Assembly (NCBI RefSeq): GCF_000003815.2
Contig: NC_049996.1
Location: forward strand, 5,844,012-5,908,011
Direction of reading: 5' to 3'
Origin: Branchiostoma floridae
Lineage: Eukaryota; Chordata; Leptocardii; Amphioxiformes; Branchiostomatidae
DNA length: 64,000 bases
Made by a program: the position numbers and the translations under genes
Notes under the pieces: model-generated
What the model was told of the DNA's origin: nothing
The model's input: only the letters and a program-made list of their open reading frames with translations
Databases searched by the model: none
Shown: piece after piece, positions 46,542 through 58,500 of the stretch
Layout: each line of letters starts with the position of its first letter
How positions within the stretch are numbered: the stretch's first letter is position 1

Positions 46542-48124
46542 GATGGTTTTATATTGCGCAACAATTGTATCTAAAAATGTATGGCAATGTACGGACGACA
46601 AAGGTTACATTCTAATAATACACATATCACAACAATTTCCGTTAGTACAATTAACAATGTTACTATTATAACATGTTGTAACGTTACATGTTGGGCCCCT
46701 AGCAGGCTAATGACGATGTTTACGACATATTGCTGTTTTGCGGTAATACGGGATAACGACATGTTGCTGTATTGCGGCAGTCAAAGATTACATGACGTCA
46801 CTTCCGTCATGCACGAAGCTCTGAGGAATAAAAACACCTGACAAGACTCCTTGATGAAGGTGAGACAAACCAAGTCGTCTGGTCATCTTTAAGATTTCTA
46901 AAGTTCCTTAAGACATACCGTATAACGTGATCGTGGCTCTCAAACGCTGTTTGTAAGGCGTTAAAGTTAGCCATGTAACGTTAAAGACACAGCTTAGAAA
47001 ATTATTTTTCAGCGCTGCATAACGTAGACGGAAATTAAAATTATGCCTTTGTTGGGAGATTTAGCATTTCGATGAGAAGCTCTCACCACTTTTAGAGCAT
47101 TGTATAATGGTTAATTCTATCTGGTTCTTGCTGCTTTCTGCTTTATAGTTTGTAGGGAAGGTAGCTCTAGGGGATGGACTGGGGTGGGGAGGGGGGCGAA
47201 TGGGGTGGGGATTTATTATGTCACCAATCATGACCAAAACACACAAAAAAAACACGGTCCAAATTCTTATTACAAGCAACCGTCATAAGCATTATTCAAT
47301 GAACATAGTTGAGTTTATTTGCAAGTTCATGCCCATAGGCTAATTGCAAGTACATAACCGTTAGTAAAAACAAGATAGGGGATATGCATGTGATCACAGT
47401 GAGAAATATTTTTGTAAGAGACTACTATTTGAATACTAGTCAAAGTGTTGACTATGTCGTTAGGTAGGTTGCATTTGACTTATGTTTTGGAAGCAGAGGA
47501 AGACAAAGAGCCACACTTTTTCTAAAATTTGTGGGTTTTGTGATTTTAAGAGGAAAGTGGCTTTCTGTTCCTCCGTAAATGTAGGGAAGCTGGGGAATAT
47601 AACTGTGATTTCTTTGAACAATGTGGTTCTTTCGGTGTAGTTCATCATCATCATATCGTTCTGTGCCAGTACTGCAGCCAGGCCACGGCCTTCGGTGTAG
47701 TTAAAAGAACACTTGGAAAATGAAATATGTGTCATCTTCCACTGCTTTAGATGCACAGTATTTGCAAATTCTTTTGCACACTGGTTCGAACATAGACGTT
47801 TGTACAAAATATAGACACTTCAAAATGTACACCCTTACAACAGTTACAAGTCAGATATATTTCCAGTACTTGATTCCTGCTGCCAGGTAGTCAGTTAGCT
47901 TTCCACTCCTGATGCCATTATAGTAAATATAGCCGATTTGCTTATAAACAGGATAGCAAACATTGGGAAAACTTGCAACTGTATATATTTTGTTGATTAT
48001 GCACTGTCTACTTCTCAAAACAATTGGGGGGTGGGTCACTGTGTTGGGTTCCAAACTAGCTGTGTGTTTATTCATAAATGGCTGCCGCCTGCCACCTTCA
48101 GGTCTCAAAACTGCAATAAACTGT

Positions 48125-48336
48125 TACTGTAAATGCATTTAAGTTCACAGGGATTTAATTTCGCGGTAGCGGGAAAAGGGACTTTTTGCGGTGGTTTAAA
48201 GTTCGCAGTAGCACCATGCACTGTAGTCCCTTAATGCCATGAAAAAATGTTCGCGGTGGTTTTAAATTCGCGGTGAAGCAGTCACCGCGAAAACCTCGAA
48301 CATTAAACCACCGCGAAAGTTTCTGCATTTACAGTA
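48125..48336. mobile_element. MITE, 'GCGGT' family, copy 2 (inverted)
   Basis: Opposite orientation to the copy at 19346; begins TACTGTAAATGCATTTAAGT and ends TGCATTTACAGTA. 48337-48950 holds nothing recognised. Confidence 0.8.
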
Positions 48337-48952
48337 ACTGGTATTGTATGCCCACATGACTATGTTCTTGCTGACAGCTGTGTAAGTCCACTGTTCTCCC
48401 CAATACAACAGGAACAGTACTATTGTAAGGTATTCCCTGAAACATGAGGCAGGGCAGCTGTTACCTGTGCATACCTGTTATCTGGACATTTTGAGACGAT
48501 GTATGATGTATATGACTATGAGGGAGCTTGTGGCCAGGGTCAAACCTGTGCACATAAAAGAACCCTACTCACTTATCAAAAAGTAGGGGTGACCTGGTGT
48601 GTTTGACTGAAATGTGAGCTGTTGTGAAGCTGCATCGCACAACCACTAGCTACTTTAAAATGCATCAAACTTTATCTCAATTGAAGATGATTGCTTTAGG
48701 GCTAGACAAGTCTATTGGTCCAATTGCCTAGGGGTTGTGAAAATGACCGTCTGTCAAGTGAATATCCTAGTTAAAACATTCTAACATCCTTTGTTTTCTT
48801 CGCTGAAAAATAAAATGTCTTTCAAATTTCGGGCCAGTTCAAAGTTAAGTTCAGACCTCGGCCATGGACATTTTTCAAACTTGCCCAACCCTGTGGTTTA
48901 CATTACTTTAGCAGCACCTGGTGCAGCCATAATATGATACAAAGGGACTACA

Positions 48953-49298
48953 GGGCTCGAAATGCTTTTTTCTGCATACATGCACTGGTGCTGGTAACAT
49001 TGACAATTACCTGCACTAGACAAATTTTACCTGCACCACTCTGAATTTAGGAAGAATGGATCATCCTCAAATTATTCAGGAACCATTGCTATTTTTTTCC
49101 TTTATACTATATAGTTGGTACCAGTCCATGCAGCTAATAACATTCCATATACACCTACATTATAGGTCATTTATGTATAAAACCCAGTACATGGACCAGT
49201 GCAGGTAAGGTGCAGGTAGGCATCAGAAATACCTGCACAGCTCCAAATGTATCTGTGCTAACCTGCATATGCAGGTGGTACAGTATTTCGAGCCCTTC
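48953..49298. mobile_element. hAT-like MITE with 8-bp target duplication
   Basis: Starts near GGGCTCGAAAT and ends ATTTCGAGCCCT, flanked on both sides by GGACTACA. The body carries repeated TACCTGCAC/GTGCAGGTA phrases. A relative in opposite orientation lies at 53752-54282. Confidence 0.65.
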
Positions 49299-49371
49299 AG
49301 GACTACAATGTCATATTCATAGTGGGATTTGGCAGGGTGTAATTGAATGGTTTGTTTTCCTGTTTATTCCA

Positions 49372-49511
49372 GGTAGCAGTACCTGTTTGCGGACCACATG
49401 GCGATAGGGCTGTTTAGTTTCTCCCCTGGGGACCCTCGCAGACTGGTGTTCGGGGTGCTGTTGTTACTGCTGGTGGATGCTATATGGGTCGGATCATCAG
49501 AGCTCACCAAG
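49372..49511 (+). CDS. SLC35F5: SLC35F5 first coding exon
   Basis: ATG at 49398 then [20 protein letters not shown] and a hydrophobic first helix; ends GAGCTCACCAAG/GTATGC in phase 0. The acceptor at 49371 shows that a leader exon lies upstream, unseen. Confidence 0.9.
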
Positions 49512-52500
49512 GTATGCTCATATCTTTATTTCATCAAAGATGCCCAAAGAAAAAGAAAAGCATTTCCTAATTTATTTTCTTTGTACAGAGGTTCATTTGT
49601 GAGTGTGACTAATCAATGTTGTAATGAAATGTGTAATGTACATGTACCGTCGCATTTAGAATAAATTGAAAAAAAAATGAAATGTCGCAAGAATTATTAG
49701 TACTATAGTAGTGTCTGTACATGACATACAGCACTCACCAACAATTGCAACCTTTGGTCAGTTCTCCGACCCTTCTCTGAAATGACCTGAAGCCAAAGTC
49801 ATGTAACCTTAATAGGAGTGTGACGTTAGTAATAGTTAAACACTAGAGGTGAGTAGAACAGTTTTTACCCCAAGCTCGCTTCCGGGATTCAAACCCGCGA
49901 CCTATTGCACTGAACCCGGGCATCCAAACACGCAAACACAGACATGCAAACCATTCGGCCAAAAGGCTTAAGCCGTTTGGCATCTTCAGTTTAGCAGTCC
50001 TTGAACACTGTTACAGTATGTCAAAGTGCCTGGCAATAGGAATCAGAATCTTTAATTTGAATAATTTTTGCAATTGCACAAATAAAGTATCATGTTTTAT
50101 GCATGATTTCCCTCTCAGTACATCTACCAGAATGCTGGGTTTGACAAGCCTTACTTCAGCACCTATGCCAAGACTTCCATGTTTATCCTGTACCTCGGAG
50201 GCTTCCTGTTCTGGAGACCATGGAGGGAACAGTGCTGCAGCCATGTCAGGAAAACTGACAGTACCAACACACATAATGGGACAGTGGTATGTACAGTACC
50301 AACACACACAATGGGACAGTGGTATGTACAGTACCAACACACATAATGGGACAGTGGTATGTACAGTACCAACACACATAATGGGACAGTGGTATGTACA
50401 GTACCAACACACATAACGGGACAGTGGTATGTACAGTACCAACTCACATAATGGGACAGTGGTATGTACAGTACCAACACACATAACGGGACAGTGGTAT
50501 GTACAGTACCAGCACACATAATGGGACAGTGGTATGTACAGTACCAACACATAATGGGACAGTGGTACACATGTATGTACAGTACCAGCAAACATAATGG
50601 GACAGTGGTATGTAGAGTACCAGCACACATAATGGGACAGTGGTATGTATAGTACGAACACACATAATGGGACAGTGGTATGTACAGCAGTTAGAAAGGT
50701 TGACGGTACTAGTAGCAAACTGTCTTTTCAATGGTGAATTGCTATATCATTTAAAAGATTTAAAAAACAGAGTATGTAGTTTTCTTAGTACAGTAGAACT
50801 ATAAGCTACTTAATTGCACACCCCATTTGCCAGCATATTCCGTGCAATTATCCGGCTGGTGCAATAATGCGAAGTTAGCCAGCTGGACTGAACTGGTTTG
50901 GGATTTGGGGATTCTGTGCAATTAACAGAAGTATGCAGTAATCCATTGTGCAATGAAGTGGCTTCTACTGTATTCAAGTGTTCTGTGGTCAAAATTGTCA
51001 ATCTGGATCTGTAGGTTTGTTTCAATGTGATATACTATTTTCATTTCGGTTTTATTCATAGATACTGTTAACATGTTTGATAAATGAATTTACTTCTTGG
51101 ATAAATGGTTTACAAAATGATTGACAGAAGAGGAGAATATTGATGTCATTATTGTTTTGTTCCAGGTTGTAGATGCAGACAACAATGAAACCAGCTCTGA
51201 TCAGGACCCAGACCTACCAGAAGATGGGCAGGACTCAAAATTGGTAAGAGTGTGTGTCTTAAGTTTGTGATCCCAAAACTACAATCTAGGAGCTATGGAT
51301 TGTTTAACATTACAAAATACAGTCCAATAGAGCCTCGGGATTTTCTGTCACCATGGTAACAGACAGTCCTAAGTCTGACAATGATTGGCCAATGTCAGTG
51401 CATAAATCGACATACTTAGAGGTGTTGGCTATCTCCATTTAAGTGCTAGGGGCCTGACCAGTGGATGGTCTGCTAGAAGCATGATTTAGTCAGGCTATCT
51501 ACAAAAAATGTACTTAAGAAATGCCAGCAGTTCTACTGTTTAAAAATGTGCTATGAAATATTAAAGACATTGTCTGACATTAAACATACCTTCGCTTTAT
51601 TGTAAGTTGCATTTCAAAAGATGGGATTTGTCATTTCAGGGGGTTTCAAATTCTGAAACTTGTGCTCAAGCGCGCTTTCGTCTTGTGTCTTTGGCACTCT
51701 AGAATTTACATACATCCTGCCACCTTTGTCCAAAAATTACTGTAAATGTAGAAACTTTCGCAGTGGTTTAATGTTCGCGGTTTTCACTGTGGCCGCCTCG
51801 CCACGAGTTGAAAACCACCGCGAACATTTTTCCATGGCAGTAAGAGACTACAGTGCATGGTGCTACTGGGAACTTAAAACCACCGCAAAAATTCCTTTTT
51901 TCCGCTACCGCGAAATTAAATCCCTGCGAACTTAAATGCATTTACAGTACTTAATATTGATTTGAGTTGATATGATTTGATAATATGTTCCAATAGCTCA
52001 ATGTATTCTTCTGCACCTAAAGTTGTAAACATCTGGATATATCTGGTGTTTCAGAGTGAACCCCTGTACGTCCCCATCAAACTGAGTGACAGTGAGAGAA
52101 GCAGTGTGGCGAGTGATCTGGACAAACTGGAGTCAGTGGAAACAAGTACGACCATGTTTTATCACAATGGGGAGAATGTGTGCTTGAAGAGATGCAAAAT
52201 ATCACCTACTGGTAAACTAGGAATGTGTACGAAATAGATACTCTTTTTGCCCAACCATTGCTTTATTTGCATCAACCTCTCAGTGATTATCTGTCACCTT
52301 CCTCAGGGTAATAATGACTGGTTCACATTGTACTGCAGGATAGGTGTCGCTGCTCACAGTTCAGATGTGTTCACAAACGTAAAGTTTTTATATATACGTA
52401 CACTGACTGCTTTATGCAAATTTTTGCAATAAGGTAGTCACTGCACATATGTAAATACACTTATGTGTAAGTCTATTCCGTTACAGGCACTGCTAAATTG

Positions 52501-55500
52501 ATATTCTAGTATTTCAGATGTGCACATTTCTGATGTAAACTTATTGTCTGAGTTTGAAGTTTGAAGTATTAAGATAAGAAAAACTGCGTAGTAAAGATTG
52601 TAGAGTTTTTAGAATCCATGTCAGACTTTGATGTGTGACCAGTACATTGTTAGTGTACTGTAAATGTTGAAATTTTTGCAGTGGTTTAGTGTTCCCGACC
52701 CACCAACTGCAAGTGGAAGAACAGGACTACTATAGGCCATTGCACCTGTACTGTTGTCATTACAAAGTGACTATTATAATTTTGCAGTTTTGATATTGGC
52801 ATTTGTCTGTTGTTGACCACATTTGGCACTTTTTTGTAATGCCCTGAAACTTGTACACGACTTTGTCCCTCCCAGGTCCGGCTCTTCTGAAAAAGAAAGG
52901 CAAGGTCAGATTCAGTAACCTGCTGGAAGTAAGACACATGTCAGGTAAGTCATATAATTATTCAAGCTGGCTTGTTGGTAAGATGGCTTATTCTCTGATC
53001 GGCTGGTTAGTGGCGACACCCTCAATGGAATCAAGGGCATGCCAGTTAAGCAGAGGTAGAATCTGTTTTGGAGATTGTGTTCAGAATATTGTCAAAGACT
53101 CGCAACAATCATTCATAAACTTGAATGTAAGTTCATCTGTGAAGGTAGTCAACATTATGTTACAAGTTTAAGACCTTATATCCGTACACAAAATAAAGCG
53201 CTTACCAACAAGCTTTCGATCAGTCCTCTGATCCTTATCAAGTTGAAATGACTTTAAGTCTAAGACACACATCCAAACAGGATTACTTTCTCAGGGGAGT
53301 GAAAGAGGCCATTTACATCACAGCCCACCAACCTTTCCTCAACTGAGACGGGGGCCGATACCGACTGTCAAGCACCTTTGACCCTTTGCTGACGTCACAC
53401 TTCCATTTCGGATGTGTGACTTAGGCTTTGGGTCATTTCAACTTGATAAGGATCAGAGAACTGATCGAAAGCTTGTTGGTAAGCGCTTTATTTTGTGCAT
53501 GGATGTATGGTCTCAAAATTGTAACATAATCATTCATAAATACGTTATGTTCTGCATGTCCACAGGCACTGAAGCCGAGGCAGCTAACCTGGCCAGGATG
53601 TCCTACACAGCCTCCCTCAGACTGGAGGAGTCCCACAGTAGAAGTGCTAACAAACTGCACCCCAAACAAGTGGCTAAGATAGCCCTGCTGTTCTGTATAC
53701 CGGTGAGACGGCAGTTATGTTGTGCTTTGGTTTAGTTAGTGGGCTACAGGGGTCAGGGCCTGAAGTACATGTACCACCTGCATATACAGGTTAGTGCAGG
53801 TAAAATTGGAGCTGTGCAGGTATTTCTGGTGTCTACCTGCGCCTAACCTGCACTGGTCCATGTACTGGGTATATGCAGGTTAGTGCAGGTAAAATTGGAG
53901 CTGTGCAGGTATTTCTAGTGTCTACCTGCGCCTAACCTGCACTGGTCCATGTACTGGGTATATGCAGGTTAGTGCAGGTAAAATTGGAGCTGTGCAGGTA
54001 TTTCTAGTGTCTACCTGCACCTAACCTGCACTGGTCCATGTACTGGGATTTATTCATAAATGTCCTATGATGTAGGTGCATGTGGATAATTTGTTTTTAG
54101 CTGCATTGACTGTTACCACCTTAAGTATAAAGTATAAAAGAAAAAAAGTAGCAATGGTTCCTGAACTTTGGTATGGTCCATACTTCCTAAATTCAAAGCA
54201 GTGCAGGTAAAATTTGTCTAATCTTCAATGTTACCTGCACCAGTGAAGGTATGCAGAAAAAGTACTCCAAGCCCTGATTGTAGTTTTTAGATGATGTAAT
54301 ATAAATTGAACATTTTGTTCTCTGTTAATCATGCATATCTGTTCTTCATTTTCTACATTAATGGTTGTTATAAGATGCAGATATTCTGTCCTTTGGAAGA
54401 GTCTGGCTGTGTGTACCAGCTAGGATACAATAACAATGTTGTATCTTTCTACAGTGGTTCCTTGGGAATCTGTCATATCAGGAGGCCCTGGATGAGACCC
54501 AGGCTGCTGTAGTCAACATCTTGTCATCTACCTCAGGTACAGTACCGGGGAGTACATTCATGGTCTCATGTCTGTTCTAGATACAGGCTACATGTAGGTA
54601 TGCTGATGATGTAGGTACATGTATGCAAGTTACAGATACAAAGTAGACATGTTTGTTCCAGATACATAAAAAGTACAATTGTATACATGTCTGTTCCAGA
54701 TACAGAGTAGATGTGCATGTCTGTTCTAGATACAAACTAGGTATGCATGTTTCTTCCAGATACAGGGTAGACATGTTTGTTCTAAAGACAGAGTAGACAT
54801 GTTTGTTCTAAAGACAGAGTAGACATGTCTGTTCTAAAGACAGTAGACATGTCTGTTCTAAAGACAGTAGACATGTCTGTTCTAGATACAGAGTAGGTAT
54901 GCATATCTGTTTTAGATACTAGAGTACACATGTCTGTTTTAAAGACAGTAGATAAGTCTGTTCTAAAGACAGAGTAGACATGTCTGTTCTAAAGACAGTA
55001 GACATGTCTGTTCTAAAGACAGTAGACATGTCCGTTCTAGATACAGAGTAGGTATGCATATCTGTTTTAGATACTAGAGTAGACATGTCTGTTTTAAAGA
55101 CAGTAGATAAGTCTGTTTTAAAGACAGAGTAGACATGTCTGTTCTAAAGACAGTAGATATGTCTGTTCTAAAGACAGAGTAGACTTGTCTGTTCTAGATA
55201 CAGAGTAGGTATGCATGTCTGTTTTAGATATAGAGTAGGTATGAATGTCTGTTCTATGCCAAAAAGTAGTTACTGAAGCAACTGGATATGGTTTTGGAAA
55301 CGGTCAAAAACGGCCCGTTTCCAAAACCATATCCAGTTGCTTGAGTAACTACTTTTTGGCGTATCTTATTACCTGGATGTCTAACCTACATCAACGAATG
55401 TCTGTTCTATATACAGAGAAGACATATCCGTTCCAGATATACAGTAGAGTAGGTACTACCTTTGTTCCATGACCATATTTGAGCAAACCTTTCCTCTGTT

Positions 55501-58500
55501 TGCAGGCCTGTTTACCTTGATCCTGGCAGCTCTGTTTCCCAGCTCCTACGGAGACAAGTTCACAGCGTCTAAGTTGGTAGCAGTTCTCTTAAGGTATGCA
55601 CTGCCTGTCACTCAAACAAGTAGTCTTTTTTTTTTCTTCTCGTGAGGCCACAGAAATCTGACTTCACAGATGGCACCTATGGTGCATTGCTCTTGGCCTG
55701 GTGCTGCTTAGTATCTCTCATCCATTACTTTGTTTGTGAGGACCAATGAGATGGCTGCTTCTGTTGCCAGGTTACAAACAAAACTGTAAATGCAGAAACT
55801 TTCACGGTGGTTTAATGTTCGAGGATTTTGCGGTGGCCATTTCACTGCGAACTTAAAACCACCGTGAAGATTTTTCCATGGCAGTAAGAGACTACAGTGC
55901 ATGGTGCTGTCGCAAACTTAAAACCACCACGAAAAGGCCTTTTTCACACTACCGCAAAATTAAATCCCTGCGAACTTAAATGCATTCACACTAGTCGAAA
56001 ACTGCCAAGTGGCAGGCTATTAGTAAAGTAGTTTAATGTGAATGGTGGGGAACACAGGCCAAGCACATAGATTGCATGTTTTCCCCCTAATTGCAGAGTT
56101 TTAGCACATCTCTCATAGTCTGTATAGACTGACTGACAGAGAGAGAGACCACTTTGAAAAGTTTATTTCGATGGCCAAAATGCAAATTGGAGGTGGAGTT
56201 TGACACTTTCAATGGGACTACACTTGTGCTAATGGAGAGATTGCTATTGGAATGGACAGACCCTGATAAAGATGAAAGTTGTGGAGTAGACCTAATAACA
56301 CCAACAACACTAAGAGTAAGCTCTCTAAAGCTAAGGGCACAATCCCCTGTACGCGCAATTTGTCAGTACATTTTTTTTTTGGAGGCCACGTCCGCCACGT
56401 ATTTCTGAAAACGTTCAGCCAGATGGCACACAAAGTTTTGCCTGCACGTAAAGCTTGTATGGCGGGTTGTGCCCTTAGCTTAAGAGGTTATAATCAAAAC
56501 AAAACCTGTGAGGAATTTGTTTTACATTGTGAGGCCTTAGTCTATGGTATCGCTTTGGCGTAACAGTAAGGGTGTTTTGGCTTAGGACCCAGAGGTCCTC
56601 GGTTTGAAATCCCTGACATGCCACCATGTAAACATAAAACCACCATGAACATTTCTGCATTTACAGTACCTTAAGCTTCAGTTGAAAAGCCAATGACTCA
56701 GTCGCAGTGAAGGTGGATTCTGTATGCTGACCTTTCTTATGTCATACGTGGGCTGCGATAACGTTGAAAAAGCTGTATCACACAAGCTTTGAGGTCGTAT
56801 CACGCAGGCTTCCATTGAATAATTCGAACGTACCCTGCCCACGCCAAGTTCGGCGCAGTCAAAAATTTGAATACCCGATTCGGACGTTGAAACGTTGTTG
56901 TAACACTTTTTTCAAGGGCACCAAATTTGTTTAACTTTTGGTGCATTTCGCATCAAAAGATGGGTTTTCTCAGTTGGGTATGACATAAATAAAATATAAC
57001 ACAGTGTATTCCGCATTACCCTCGGTCCCAGCCTTTGGCCAGTGTACGATCGTACCCGCGGTTGGGCTTATACCTCGGGTTATACGGAATACACCGTGTT
57101 GTATTCTATATATACCATTTGTACATGTTGTAAACATGTTTTCTCCACAGTATTGGAGGGATAGTGTTGGTGTCCATGTCTCACACAAACCACATGTTTT
57201 CTCTGCAGTATTGGAGGGATAGTGTTGGTGTCTCACACAAACCACATGTTTTCTCTGCAGTATTGGAGGGATAGTGTTGGTGTCCATGTCTCACACAAAC
57301 CACATGTTTTCTCTGCAGTATTGGAGGGATAGTGTTGGTGTCCATGTCTCACACAAACCACATGTTTTCTCCACAGTATTGGAGGGATAGTGTTGGTGTC
57401 CATGTCTCACACAAACCATGTGTTTTCTCTGCAGTATTGGAGGGATAGTGTTGGTGTCCATGTCTCACACAAACCACATGTTTTCTCTGCAGTATTGGAG
57501 GGATAGTGTTGGTGTCCATGTCTCACACAAACCATGTGTTTTCTCTGCAGTATTGGAGGGATAGTGTTGGTGTCCATGTCTCACACAAACCACGTGTTTT
57601 CTCTGCAGTATTGGAGGGATAGTGTTGGTGTCCATGTCTCACACAAACCACATGTTTTCTCTGCAGTATTGGAGGGATAGTGTTGGTGTCCATGTCTCAC
57701 ACAAACCACATGTTTTCTCTGCAGTATGGAGGGATAGTGTTGGTGTCCATGTCTCACACAAAGCACATGTTTTATCTGCAGTATTGGAGGGATAGTGTTG
57801 GTGTCTCACACAAACCACATGTTTTATCTGCAGTATTGGAGGGATAGTGTTGGTGTCCATGTCTCACACAAAGCACATGTTTTCTCTGCAGTATAGGAGG
57901 GATAGTGTTGGTGTCCATGTCTCACACAAAGCACATGTTTTCTCTGTAGTATTGGAGGGATAGTGTTGGTGTCTATTGGAGGGATAGTGTTGGTGTCCAT
58001 GTCTCACACAAACCACATGTTTTCTCTGTAGTATTGGAGGGATAGTGTTGGTGTCTCACACAAACCACATGTTTTCTCTGCAGTATTGGAGGGATAGTGT
58101 TGGTGTCTCACACAAACCACATGTTTTCTCTGCAGTATTGGAGGGATAGTGTTGGTGTCTCACACAAACCACATGTTTTCTCTGCAGTATTGGAGGGATA
58201 GTGTTGGTGTCTCACACAAACCACATGTTTTCTCTGCAGTATTGGAGGGATAGTGTTGGTGTCCATGTCTCACACAAACCACATGTTTTCTCTGCAGTAT
58301 TGGAGGGATAGTGTTGGTGTCCATGTCTCACACAAACCACATGTTTTCTCCACAGTATTGGAGGGATAGTGTTGGTGTCTCACACAAACCACATGTTTTC
58401 TCTGCAGTATTGGAGGGATAGTGTTGGTGTCTCACACAAACCACATGTTTTCTCTGCAGTATTGGTGGGATAGTGTTGGTGTCTCACACAAACCACATGT

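Noticed and set aside
49855-49980. tRNA gene on the minus strand
   Set aside because: A- and B-box are present but no acceptor-stem pairing or normal anticodon arm; read as a SINE head.
50011-50718. 235-residue minus-strand frame of repeated YHCPIM-type units
   Set aside because: It is produced by the donor minisatellite of SLC35F5; no start context, and the plus strand holds a real exon.
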